A DNA stretch of 8,232 nt from JAUVXJ01 sp034430275 (GCA_034430275.1 DAOUEW010000148.1:1-8232), one strand, 5' to 3'; counted from the stretch's first letter, positions 1 to 7,737 are shown. The notes: a model not told the origin generated them from the sequence alone. Numbers and translations are program-made.

Positions 1-931
1 CTAGCTCCGTCACACCTTGAACGACGGTGTGCTTTTCGTCGTCGCTCTTGTAGATAGGGACGACCACAACTTGCACGGGGGCCAGGACGGGCGGTAGACG
101 CAACCCCTGTTCATCGCCGTGGACCATGATGATCGCTCCCACCATCCGCGTACTCACGCCCCAGCTCGTGCCCCAGCAATACTGGGTCTCATTATTCTGG
201 TCGAGGTAGGTGACCTCGAAGGCCTTGGCGAAGTTCTGCCCCAGGTTGTGTGATGTGCCGGCCTGCAACGCCCTCTTGTCGCCCATCATGGCCTCGATGG
301 AGTAACTGGTCAGCGCCCCGGGGAACTTCTCCGATTCCGACTTCCTGCCCACCAGGACAGGGATCGCCGCGTCAGTCTGTGCGAAGTCAGCGTAAAGGCC
401 CAAGATGCGCAGGGTCTCCTCCTCCGCTTCTTCGTAAGTCGCGTGTACGGTGTGGCCCTCTTGCCACAAGAACTCCATGGTCCGTAGGAACAACCGGGTC
501 CGCAGCTCCCAGCGCACCACGTTGGCCCACTGATTGATGAGTATCGGCAAGTCCCGGTAGGACTGAACCCACTGCGCGTACATGTGACCGATGATCGTCT
601 CCGAGGTCGGCCGGACTACCAGAGGCTCCTCCAGTTCCTTGCCACCTCCGTGGGTGACCACGGCGAGCTGCGGGGAGAACCCCTCCACGTGCTCCGATTC
701 TTTCTCCACGAAGCTCATGGGTATGAAGAGAGGGAAGTAGGCATTGACGTGGCCGGTCTCCTTGAATCGTCTATCCAAGCCACCCTTCACCGCTTCCCAC
801 AGTTCGTACCCATACGGCTTGATGACCATACATCCCCGCACCGGCGAATAGTCCGCCAGGTCCGCCCTCTGAACCACTTCATTGTACCAAGCAGAGAAGT
901 CCTCACTGTGTGATGCCAGTCTCTGCCCCAT
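1..931 (-). CDS. proS: Prolyl-tRNA synthetase, archaeal/eukaryotic type (3' end cut by window edge)
   Basis: Attaches proline to tRNA-Pro in the cytoplasm. The first 310 residues are present and the frame is open at the window edge. Seen in the sequence: the RPTSE proline/ATP-site motif (residues 107-111), class II motif 2 (RWELRTR, 140-146, then TMEFLWQEGHT to 161), the GRKSESEKFPGA segment (195-206), the QAGTSHNLGQNFAKAF segment (223-238), and motif 3 (GTSWGVSTRMVGA, 254-266). The anticodon-binding domain has just begun (PVQVVVVPIY, 285-294). There is no insertion between motifs 2 and 3, which marks the compact archaeal/eukaryote-like form and not the long E. coli form. The start is the ATG at 931-929, with AAGGAGG about eight bases upstream. 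Its own promoter and a proline T-box precede it, so expression should follow tRNA-Pro charging. The missing part should hold the rest of the anticodon-binding domain and the family C-terminal domain. Confidence 0.96.
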   Translation of the reverse strand, partial: MGQRLASHSEDFSAWYNEVVQRADLADYSPVRGCMVIKPYGYELWEAVKGGLDRRFKETGHVNAYFPLFIPMSFVEKESEHVEGFSPQLAVVTHGGGKELEEPLVVRPTSETIIGHMYAQWVQSYRDLPILINQWANVVRWELRTRLFLRTMEFLWQEGHTVHATYEEAEEETLRILGLYADFAQTDAAIPVLVGRKSESEKFPGALTSYSIEAMMGDKRALQAGTSHNLGQNFAKAFEVTYLDQNNETQYCWGTSWGVSTRMVGAIIMVHGDEQGLRLPPVLAPVQVVVVPIYKSDDEKHTVVQGVTEL

Positions 932-984
932 TCTCCGAACCTCCTTCGCTATCTCTGGGTTGGTCAGTCTCACAAACGTGTGGT

Positions 985-1023
985 CAAAACAAAGAAGAGC
1001 CCCGCCCCATAGGGACGAGACTC
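985..1023 (-). terminator. T-box intrinsic terminator
   Basis: A continuous 12-bp stem (with some G-U pairs) is formed by 1023-1012 and 1008-997, with a three-base loop at 1009-1011. The transcript then reads UUCUUUGUUUU. The 5' arm contains CGTCCC, which can instead pair with the AGGG of the T-box (1047-1033) to form the antiterminator. This is the classical mutually exclusive arrangement, about 55 bases before the proS start. Confidence 0.92.
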
Positions 1024-1032
1024 GGTCAAATC

Positions 1033-1047
1033 CCGCGGTACCACCCT
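1033..1047 (-). promoter_or_regulatory. T-box sequence with tRNA acceptor-binding bulge
   Basis: AGGGTGGTACCGCGG matches the conserved T-box consensus. Its UGGU (inside GGTGGTACC) is the bulge that pairs with the 3' NCCA of uncharged tRNA. The fourth base U calls for discriminator A, as bacterial tRNA-Pro usually has. Confidence 0.95.
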
Positions 1048-1224
1048 ACTTAGGCCGCTCTGCCCGTTCGCTCCAGGTGGACAGAACTGGCCTCTCTCGT
1101 CGAGAGTGTAGCCCCACAAGCGTGAGGCAATGCCCTGGCCGGGTAACGGCGGCCAACCGGCGGAGCTTAGCGGATCCAGCACACATAATGCCTGCGCTGG
1201 TCCTTTTCGCTCGCAGCTCCCGGG

Positions 1225-1228
1225 TCGG
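1225..1228 (-). promoter_or_regulatory. T-box specifier codon CCG (Pro)
   Basis: In the internal loop of Stem I the sequence reads GAAC, then CCG (1228-1226), then A (1225), just before the CCCG strand that re-enters the helix. A specifier followed by a purine is the canonical position. Shifting the frame by one base gives CCC, also proline, so the amino acid assignment holds either way. Confidence 0.85.
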
Positions 1229-1344
1229 GTTCAGTCTGGGGCGATGCCAGCTTGCAGCACACGCCGGCTCTCTGTGATCTGCCGTCCAGGCCTACTATTT
1301 CCCGATCAACGCCGTTTTGAGTATCTGGTATCTATTTGAAGACC

Positions 1345-1373
1345 ATGTTAGCGCGATTGCAGCGCCTTGTCAA
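1345..1373 (-). promoter_or_regulatory. Sigma70-type promoter for the T-box/proS unit
   Basis: The minus strand has a perfect -35 TTGACA (1373-1368), a 17-base spacer, and a -10 TAACAT (1350-1345, four of six consensus bases). Transcription should begin near 1338, about 28 bases before the recognisable start of T-box Stem I. This gives proS an independent transcript although the upstream genes point the same way. Confidence 0.82.
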
Positions 1374-1487
1374 GCGCGACCTTCATGGAAACCCGCGCGG
1401 AGCCTGCAATGCCCTCCACCGACCCTGCCCCACCTGATCACCACGGAAGCAAAAGCCAGCGGGTCAGACCAGCAAGACGCAGACCTC
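1374..1487. other. Gap between small membrane gene and proS promoter
   Basis: This stretch of 114 bases has no convincing gene. I looked for a terminator of the upstream operon on the minus strand and found no stem followed by a clear U-run, only a short TTTT near 1450. Some read-through into the proS leader is therefore possible. Confidence 0.5.
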
Positions 1488-1670
1488 TCACCCCTGAAGA
1501 AGCTTCTGCCAGAACAGCCAGGTTAGATAGACCAACAGCAACAGCCCGGCCCCCAGCAGCAGAAGGTGTATGAGGCAACCCCCGATCTTCCTGATGACAG
1601 CGATCGCCCACCCCACCACCAGGAGAAGGATGAGGGCTCCCACAACGAGGAACACTAGCGGTTGTACCAT
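1488..1670 (-). CDS. Small two-helix membrane protein, function unknown
   Basis: A protein of 60 residues, mostly Leu, Val, Ile, Ala and Gly. Two hydrophobic stretches are visible, roughly residues 4-25 and 33-54. The basic turn IRKIGG lies between them and WQKLLQG forms the C-terminus. By the positive-inside rule the loop is probably cytoplasmic and the protein a helical hairpin in the inner membrane. I chose the ATG at 1670, which has GGGAG five bases upstream. The frame can be extended to a TTG at 1685. It follows acpS by 57 bases on the same strand and is probably the last gene of that operon. I do not recognise the family. The uniform hydrophobic pattern and the ribosome-binding site support a real gene, but its shortness leaves doubt. 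Confidence 0.6.
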   Translation of the reverse strand: MVQPLVFLVVGALILLLVVGWAIAVIRKIGGCLIHLLLLGAGLLLLVYLTWLFWQKLLQG

Positions 1671-1692
1671 CAACGCTCCCGCCAATCCTGAT

Positions 1693-1722
1693 GGCCTTCG
1701 GTAGCCAACTCCACCGAAGGCC
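1693..1722 (-). repeat. Perfect 10-bp inverted repeat between acpS and the small membrane gene
   Basis: GGCCTTCGGT (1693-1702) and ACCGAAGGCC (1713-1722) are exact reverse complements around a 10-base loop, six bases after the acpS stop codon. The stem is very stable, but no U-run follows on either strand (ATCAGG on the minus strand). It is therefore not a standard intrinsic terminator. It could be an intercistronic RNA stabiliser, a processing site or a partial terminator. Confidence 0.75.
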
Positions 1723-1727
1723 GAATG

Positions 1728-2090
1728 CTAGTCGCTTGCCACCACGAAGGCCACAGCATACCGGCGCGAGTGCGACATACTGATCGCAAACTCGTCCAGC
1801 CCGAGCTCCTCTGCCCGCTTCCTGGCGCGCCCGTGGAGCCGGACCAGGGGCTTGCCCCGAGAATCCGGTAGCACTTCCATCTCCCGCCAGGTGACCCCAC
1901 GCAGCCCTGTGCCCAGGGCCTTGGACACCGCCTCCTTCGCTGCAAAGCGGACGGCCAGCTCCGGCACGTGGTTTCTACAGTACTCCACCTCGGCATGAGT
2001 ATAGACGTGCGCCAGGAAGCGCTGTCCCCAGCGCTCCAACGCTCGAGCGATACGCTGCGTCTCGATGACGTCCACACCCACACTCAGCAT
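1728..2090 (-). CDS. acpS: Holo-[acyl-carrier-protein] synthase
   Basis: Transfers 4'-phosphopantetheine from coenzyme A to the serine of acyl carrier protein, activating ACP for fatty-acid and lipid synthesis in the cytoplasm. At 120 residues it has the normal AcpS length. Visible signatures are GVDVIETQRI (5-14, with Asp7 as the magnesium ligand), RFAAKEAVSKALGTG (48-62, with Glu53 as the second ligand and Lys52 beside it), and ISMSHSRRYAVAFVVA (103-118) near the C-terminus. The start is the ATG at 2090, 27 bases after the stop of the UDP-glucose dehydrogenase gene, with a modest GAGGACAGGCGG upstream. The spacing suggests co-transcription with the surface-glycan-type genes upstream. The sequence shows no regulation specific to it. 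Family assignment is firm. Confidence 0.96.
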   Translation of the reverse strand: MLSVGVDVIETQRIARALERWGQRFLAHVYTHAEVEYCRNHVPELAVRFAAKEAVSKALGTGLRGVTWREMEVLPDSRGKPLVRLHGRARKRAEELGLDEFAISMSHSRRYAVAFVVASD

Positions 2091-2117
2091 GACAGTCCGC
2101 CTGTCCTCTGACTACGG

Positions 2118-3503
<1,386 letters not shown>

Positions 3504-3584
3504 CAGAACACCTCACCCACAGTAGTCAAGTAGCCAGTGCAGCCAGGGGCGCACCGGCTTGCCTCCGAGCCTTCCCATTCCAGG

Positions 3585-4877
3585 TCACTGATCCACCAGT
3601 TCGCTCACTGTCCTTCCCAACCTCACGCTGTAGTTCATCCCCCGGTCCTGAGGGTAGATCTGAGTGGTATTGGCCAGGTATAGGCCCTTCACCGGAGTCT
3701 CGTGAGCAGGGATCCTGTTAGAATAGCCACAGGTGATGATCGGCTGCGCTGCATCGTCACGATACAACCACATCTCCTCCACCCAGTCCAGGTCGAAGTC
3801 CGGGTTGATCCTCCTCAAAGACGGCAGATAGCGCTCCAGCAATTCCTCAGCCGAAGCCGAGTATAGAGGATCGGAGTTGGAGACGTAGTTGCTCAGATAG
3901 AGGATGTGTTTCCCGTTGTAGTTCTCCGGAGGAATCAGGTTGGTATGCTCGATAGCACCGACAAACGGGAAGCTCGCATCGCTGATATTCAGCCAGTAGA
4001 TGCGAGACAGCGACCGCTTCAGTTTGAGCACCAGACATACCGCTGCCTGGTACGATACCTCTCGCAACCGATTCGTGTAGTCGGCAGACAAGTCAGGCGC
4101 TATCTCCAGGAAGACGAAGGAAGGTACGGTGGCAATCACCCTCTCCAGCGGCCACGACTCGCCTGCCGCCGCGACCACGAGCCCGGAATCGTCCACCGTG
4201 AGCTTGTCGACGGCCGTCCCGGTCAGTATCTCCCCACCACGCGACGTAATCCCATCCGCCAGCGCATCGATGAAGGGCTGGAAGCTGCCTCTCATGTAGC
4301 CCAGCAGCTCCCGCGCCAGCCCCTTGCTCCTGGATCCCACGCGATCCTTGAACTTGCTGTACAGCCAAGCCATGGTCACTCGATCAGAGTACTCCCCGAA
4401 CTTGGCGCGCAGCAGAGGCTGGAAGATGACCTCGTAGGCCTGCTCGCCTGCGTATTGGCGTATCCACTCCTGAGCTGTGAAGTCCTCCAGTTCTCGCCAG
4501 TTGCCGAACCTCTGGAGGTACAGGGTCACCAGCCCGGCCCTGAGACGCTGCCAGAGCCGCAGAGGCTTGAAGCTCAGCAGGTCGAAGGGCGTTACAAAAT
4601 CGTAGATCTCACCCTGGTAGAAGATGCCCACCTTCGAGGCCAGCCACTCCATGCTATCCGTGAGACCCAACTCCTCCAGCAGCCCGATCATCTCCGCGTC
4701 GCCGGTGAAGATGTGGTGGTAGTATCTTTCCAGAGGCGTGCCCTCCACCTCGAACGTGCTGGCCTGCCCGCCGAGATAGGGCTCCCTCTCGAAGAGGACC
4801 ACACGATGCCCTTTCCTGGACAGATGATAGGCCGCCGTCAAGCCAGTCAGGCCGCCGCCGACGACGCCGATCTTCAC
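3585..4877 (-). CDS. FAD-dependent oxidoreductase, amine-oxidase/protoporphyrinogen-oxidase-like
   Basis: A flavoprotein of 430 residues whose substrate I cannot name. The N-terminal dinucleotide-binding fold is clear: VVGGGLTGLTAAYHLSRKG (5-23), with an acidic residue (Glu30) closing the second strand and YLGGQAS (34-40) after it. The C-terminal FAD-binding segment KGLYLANTTQIYPQDRGMN (397-415) matches the amine-oxidase/phytoene-desaturase/UDP-galactopyranose-mutase group. No transmembrane helix or signal peptide is evident. The start codon is GTG at 4877-4875, overlapping the stop of the upstream membrane-protein gene by four bases (GTGA), with AGGAGG ten bases upstream. Translation is probably coupled. 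Next to a flippase-like protein and UDP-glucose dehydrogenase, a role in modifying a surface glycan or lipid is plausible inference. A carotenoid or polyprenyl substrate is an alternative. Confidence 0.88.
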   Translation of the reverse strand: MKIGVVGGGLTGLTAAYHLSRKGHRVVLFEREPYLGGQASTFEVEGTPLERYYHHIFTGDAEMIGLLEELGLTDSMEWLASKVGIFYQGEIYDFVTPFDLLSFKPLRLWQRLRAGLVTLYLQRFGNWRELEDFTAQEWIRQYAGEQAYEVIFQPLLRAKFGEYSDRVTMAWLYSKFKDRVGSRSKGLARELLGYMRGSFQPFIDALADGITSRGGEILTGTAVDKLTVDDSGLVVAAAGESWPLERVIATVPSFVFLEIAPDLSADYTNRLREVSYQAAVCLVLKLKRSLSRIYWLNISDASFPFVGAIEHTNLIPPENYNGKHILYLSNYVSNSDPLYSASAEELLERYLPSLRRINPDFDLDWVEEMWLYRDDAAQPIITCGYSNRIPAHETPVKGLYLANTTQIYPQDRGMNYSVRLGRTVSELVDQ

Positions 4878-5908
4878 AGCACCACATCCTCCTGCAAAGC
4901 CGAGTTGTTCGGCGCTGCACCAGCCTCGGAGACTCGCAGGTCCTCCATCTCACCCCAACTGATGCTCTCCCGCCAGGCGAAGTATGCGCCCACAACGGTG
5001 ATGGGGAACCACAACGCGGCGTGCAAGGCCAGCATGAAGCTGGTCGCAGTGTGACGGACGACGCCGAACAGGACCAGGCTTTCGATCCCAGCCACCTCGA
5101 AGGTGCCCAGATAGCCGGGAGTGGAGGGAATCGTGGTAGCCAGGTTGACGATGGCACAGGCGAACACCAGCACGTAGAAGGGTTGGTCGAAGGCGAAGCC
5201 TTGCATCACGAACCAGTACTTCCATGCCTCAACCAACCACAATACGATGGAGATGCCCATGATGAAAGCCATGTCGCGCCCACTCCGGAGCACCTGGAGT
5301 CCCTCCAAGAACTTTCCAAGCAGGCCGGCCGCCTGGGCTCGGAAACGTCCCGGCACCAACCGAGCCACCATCCACTGATAGACTCTCTCGGTCCGCGAAG
5401 GAGAAGAGGCAATCAGAAAGAAAGCCACCAGGGCCCCGAAGAAGAAGACACTCATGAATGGCAGCAACTGGCTCAAGAACTCGTTGGTCGGTACGAGGGG
5501 CAGCACAGCGAAAACGAACACGAGCATCGTAATCCCGTCGAAGATACGCTCCACCAGTATAGTGGCCAGACTCGCGCTGGCGCTCACCGACTCCTTCCTC
5601 TTCAGGACGTAGGCTCTTATCACCTCACCAGCCCTGAAGGGAAAGACGTTGTTGCCCATGTACCCTATGGTGACCACAGGAAGCAGCCTCCGCATCCCAA
5701 CCGACTTCATGGGGCGCAGCAGGTATTTCCAGCGATAAGCCCGCAACCAGACAGCGCCAAAATAGACCAGAATACCCGGTATCAGCCACAGGTAGTTGGC
5801 ATGCCGCAGGCCCTCCCACACCTCCGGCAGCTTCTGGCCACGGAGAGCGTAGACGAGGAAGACGACGCTGATGGCGACACCCAGCCAGAACCTCCACCTT
5901 CTCCACAT
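4874..5908 (-). CDS. Flippase-like integral membrane protein (lysylphosphatidylglycerol synthase TM-region family)
   Basis: A polytopic inner-membrane protein of 344 residues, with about eight hydrophobic segments (for example 7-23, 38-58, 124-141, 148-168, 212-236, 243-262, 275-285 with neighbours, and 290-312). Family hallmarks are GNNVFPFRAGEVIRAYVL (85-102), SASLATILVERIFDG (111-125), and TIPSTPGYLGTFEVAG (259-274). They place it with the LPG_synthase_TM/UPF0104 group. In MprF this domain flips an aminoacylated lipid. The catalytic aminoacyl-transfer domain of MprF is absent here, so lipid aminoacylation is not expected. Stand-alone members often sit beside glycosyltransferases and polyprenyl-linked sugar genes, which fits the neighbours. 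The start is the ATG at 5908, with only weak AAGATAAAG upstream. The C-terminal 30 residues are hydrophilic. Flipping of a lipid or lipid-linked glycan is inferred, not shown. Confidence 0.88.
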   Translation of the reverse strand: MWRRWRFWLGVAISVVFLVYALRGQKLPEVWEGLRHANYLWLIPGILVYFGAVWLRAYRWKYLLRPMKSVGMRRLLPVVTIGYMGNNVFPFRAGEVIRAYVLKRKESVSASASLATILVERIFDGITMLVFVFAVLPLVPTNEFLSQLLPFMSVFFFGALVAFFLIASSPSRTERVYQWMVARLVPGRFRAQAAGLLGKFLEGLQVLRSGRDMAFIMGISIVLWLVEAWKYWFVMQGFAFDQPFYVLVFACAIVNLATTIPSTPGYLGTFEVAGIESLVLFGVVRHTATSFMLALHAALWFPITVVGAYFAWRESISWGEMEDLRVSEAGAAPNNSALQEDVVL

Positions 5909-5964
5909 GACGCTTTATCTTACTTCAAGGACCCCCAAAAGGCCAACCTCCTAGGACCACTGCT
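5909..5964. other. Divergent intergenic region, operon-proximal part
   Basis: Upstream of the flippase-like gene, the minus strand has two weak promoter candidates. One is TTGGCC, 18 bases, TAAGAT, ending just before the ATG, which would give an almost leaderless transcript. The other is a TATGAT hexamer (5994-5989) with no good -35. Neither is convincing, so the operon promoter is unresolved. Confidence 0.3.
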
Positions 5965-5993
5965 TTGACATCCCCACCTCGATGTGCTATCAT
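5965..5993 (+). promoter_or_regulatory. Sigma70-type promoter for the 415-residue gene
   Basis: A perfect -35 TTGACA (5965-5970), a 17-base spacer and a -10 TATCAT (5988-5993, five of six consensus bases). Transcription should start near 6000, giving a leader of about 130 nt. A constitutive or repressor-controlled promoter of good strength is expected. Confidence 0.85.
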
Positions 5994-5999
5994 AACCGG

Positions 6000-6130
6000 C
6001 GGCATGTCCCACACACAGAGAGCCTCCTGAAACACATGAGAGCGGGTCGACCCCCTTGACCTTATCCTTGGCGAATCCTTCTTGTTGGCCAGGCTGTCCG
6101 AGAACATTCCGTTGAGGAGGGAGTGCGCTC
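6000..6130 (+). promoter_or_regulatory. Leader of the 415-residue gene with palindrome and possible anti-Shine-Dalgarno
   Basis: The leader contains the perfect palindrome GGGTCGACCC (6044-6053). CCTCCT (6023-6028) is exactly complementary to the AGGAGG ribosome-binding site (6115-6120) located 10 bases before the ATG. The palindrome could be an operator half-pair or a small hairpin. The CCTCCT could mask the ribosome-binding site. Both elements are short enough to occur by chance. No known riboswitch class is recognised. Confidence 0.35.
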
Positions 6131-7378
6131 ATGAGATTCAATCTGCTGTCGCACAGCGACACGGAAGCCATAGATTCACTGAAGGAATCTCACGGCGGAT
6201 CGAAAGAGATCGCCGACACGATCGAAAGGATGAGAGACTACGAGGCCAGGAAGAGCATTCTCTCCGCCACAGAGTATGGCGAGATGATCGAAGAAGCAGA
6301 GGAACTGGTCAAGAGATTCGCCAAGGTCGAGGACTTCGAAGAGGCCCACAGCATAAAGTACAAGGATGGGATGGGCACCGCCACATCCCAAGTCTCGGGC
6401 TTTCAGGGCGCACGCGTCACCCACCGCTGTATGAGCAGGATCGCCGACAGCGCTCCAACGGAGGTGCCTGCCCTCGTACCCGCAGAAATGATCTCGGTCG
6501 TGCCCATGACCGAAGACTACGTCTACAACGGCAACCTGATGGCCACGCTTGCCATGGCCGAGAACATCATGGGAGTAGAATGGTTCTGCTCCACCAACCT
6601 GGTCGGCACCCCCTTGCCCAACAAGAGGTTCAAGGATGTCGAGAGTGCCACAGGCGTTACCTTCGATACCAAGCCTGCCGGCGACGGTCTGTCCCAGTTG
6701 ATTCTCACGAACCAGGGTACCTTCTTCGGCAACTTCGGAGGTATCGAGGTAGCCAACGACAATCACCTCATCTACCTGGACGGCATCACTCGCGCCGCCA
6801 AGACCACTGGCGCCAACTTCTTCCTGAATCCTAGCTGGAGCAGCATCGTCGCCATCTGCTATTACGGGCGCGACCTCCCCAACCTGTTCATCAAGGTCTC
6901 CATGCTGCTCTCAACCCAGAACCTGATGCAGTTCCGGATGCTCCTGAACATCATGAGCGAGTACCTGAGGGAGAACAAGACGAGTCCCATCCGCGAGATC
7001 AACATCGGCAATGCGGTGTCGCCAGAGAACTTCATCAAGTGCAGCCAGGAACTACGAGATAGCGGCATCAAGGGTCTGAGCCTCGCCGCCCACATCCTGA
7101 TCAATCCCGATCTGGGCCGGGCCGATTTCGACTGGTTCGACGAATCCCTCGAAGTCTTGGAGAGTGGGCACAACCTGACCTTCAAGTACGAAAGCGATGG
7201 CCAGAGCAGACCTTTCGACACGATGGAGACCTACTTCATACCCGAGGAAGAGCGCAAAGCGCACGCCACCGAGATCGGTGATGTCATCTACTACAAGACC
7301 CTTCAGTGCACCAAGCACGCACGGGAGTACATGCAAAGAGGCATCCCAGTCACATTCGGCCTGAGTTCTCACAGATAG
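6131..7378 (+). CDS. Uncharacterised 415-residue cytoplasmic protein
   Basis: I do not recognise this protein. It is predicted soluble, with no signal peptide or transmembrane helix. The N-terminal 75 residues are charged and helical (acidic and basic residues through EEAEELVKRFAKVEDFEE, 54-71). A longer mixed alpha/beta region follows. Distinct segments that could be ligand sites are KYKDGMGTATS (76-86), GNLMATLAMAENIMGVEWF (134-152), GTFFGNFGGIEVANDNHLIY (196-215), FLNPSWSSI (231-239) and INIGNAVSPENF (290-301). Cysteines are at 100, 153, 243, 304 and 393, with no metal-type spacing. Regularly alternating hydrophobic strands and helices in the second half would suit a barrel-like enzyme, but this is a guess. 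The start is the ATG at 6131, with GAGGAGG ten bases upstream. A strong promoter precedes it and a DapA-superfamily aldolase follows on the same strand. Codon use matches its neighbours. The coding call is firm and the function unknown. Confidence 0.9.
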   Translation: MRFNLLSHSDTEAIDSLKESHGGSKEIADTIERMRDYEARKSILSATEYGEMIEEAEELVKRFAKVEDFEEAHSIKYKDGMGTATSQVSGFQGARVTHRCMSRIADSAPTEVPALVPAEMISVVPMTEDYVYNGNLMATLAMAENIMGVEWFCSTNLVGTPLPNKRFKDVESATGVTFDTKPAGDGLSQLILTNQGTFFGNFGGIEVANDNHLIYLDGITRAAKTTGANFFLNPSWSSIVAICYYGRDLPNLFIKVSMLLSTQNLMQFRMLLNIMSEYLRENKTSPIREINIGNAVSPENFIKCSQELRDSGIKGLSLAAHILINPDLGRADFDWFDESLEVLESGHNLTFKYESDGQSRPFDTMETYFIPEEERKAHATEIGDVIYYKTLQCTKHAREYMQRGIPVTFGLSSHR

Positions 7379-7500
7379 CAGAAACGGCACACCGAGAGGC
7401 CCATGTCAGCAACGCGGCCTCCAAGGAGAGATGCTGCGCGTGTCTTCGACCGTGCCATCCGGCAGCCCGGGCCGCATTCTGCGAGGACCCGGACCCTGGA

Positions 7501-7519
7501 CAAACAGGTGTCTTGTTTG
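7501..7519. repeat. 19-base dyad, possible operator or hairpin
   Basis: CAAACA (7501-7506) and TGTTTG (7514-7519) are perfect reverse complements around a seven-base centre. The size and symmetry resemble operators of LacI- or GntR-type regulators, which often control sugar-acid aldolase operons. No regulator gene is in the window and no promoter overlaps it clearly. Confidence 0.3.
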
Positions 7520-7588
7520 CACTCGAAAAGCCACCTCTACGGCTACTGGTGAGCTGGGTCCGTTGCCAGCCCCAAGCAACCCTGGTCC

Positions 7589-7619
7589 GCAAAGCAAGCG
7601 CACTGGGCTTGAGGTTTGC
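7589..7619 (+). repeat. Two-part stem-loop upstream of the aldolase gene
   Basis: The outer stem is GCAAA (7589-7593) with TTTGC (7615-7619). The inner stem is CAAGC (7595-7599) with GCTTG (7607-7611). The loop is 7600-7606, with a 1x3 asymmetric internal loop. Ten pairs in total make it the most stable fold noticed in this interval. Confidence 0.4.
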
Positions 7620-7737
7620 CACGCGAACACCCCTCGAGTTCACCGCAACTCCTATTCCACACAGGGCGCAGCCGCTGAAGCCATGATCTCTCGCCACGCA
7701 GGCCTGTCCCCGGCGGCCGCTGCCATCAGACGTCTCT

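Larger units (their letters stand above)
985..1310 (-). ncRNA. T-box leader (proline specifier) controlling proS
   Basis: This 5' leader RNA senses uncharged tRNA-Pro and controls termination ahead of proS. Seen in minus-strand order: a Stem I base with GATCGGG (1307-1301), the AGTA element (1296-1293), and a distal Stem I arm AGAGAGCCGGC...GCTGGC (1273-1247). Next is a specifier loop whose 3' side reads GAAC-CCG-A (1232-1225). It is closed by CTGG/CCAG on one side and CGGG/CCCG on the other. Then come further stems, including CTCTCG/CGAGAG (1094-1106), the T-box AGGGTGGTACCGCGG (1047-1033), and a terminator. CCG is a proline codon. The UGGU bulge predicts a tRNA discriminator base A. The specifier, the discriminator and the downstream gene all agree. 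The exact 5' boundary is approximate. Confidence 0.95.

Noticed and set aside
584..913. A 109-codon plus-strand frame, and a similar one at 250-537.
   Set aside because: Both are antisense to proS, which has motifs 2 and 3 and the RPTSE site in the minus frame.
970..1182. A 70-codon minus-strand frame upstream of proS.
   Set aside because: It lies entirely within the T-box leader, whose RNA elements explain the sequence.
1670..2083. A 137-codon minus-strand frame overlapping acpS.
   Set aside because: An alternative frame of the acpS region, rich in Trp, Arg and Ser and without motifs. AcpS explains the region.
3906..5054. A long open frame of 382 codons on the plus strand.
   Set aside because: It is antisense to the clearly assigned FAD oxidoreductase and the end of the flippase-like gene. 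Its translation is rich in Arg, Gln and His without domain signatures, as expected from a GC-rich shadow frame.
5021..5968. A 315-codon plus-strand frame.
   Set aside because: Antisense to the flippase-like membrane protein, with a low-complexity His/Gln/Glu-rich translation and no ribosome-binding site tied to a credible start.
6176..6766. A 196-codon minus-strand frame.
   Set aside because: Antisense to the 415-residue gene, which has the promoter and ribosome-binding site. The minus frame has no such support.
7396..7421. GAGGCC/GGCCTC stem just after the 415-residue gene as an intrinsic terminator.
   Set aside because: Only six pairs, a 14-base loop, and no U-run afterwards. It is kept only as part of the structured interval.
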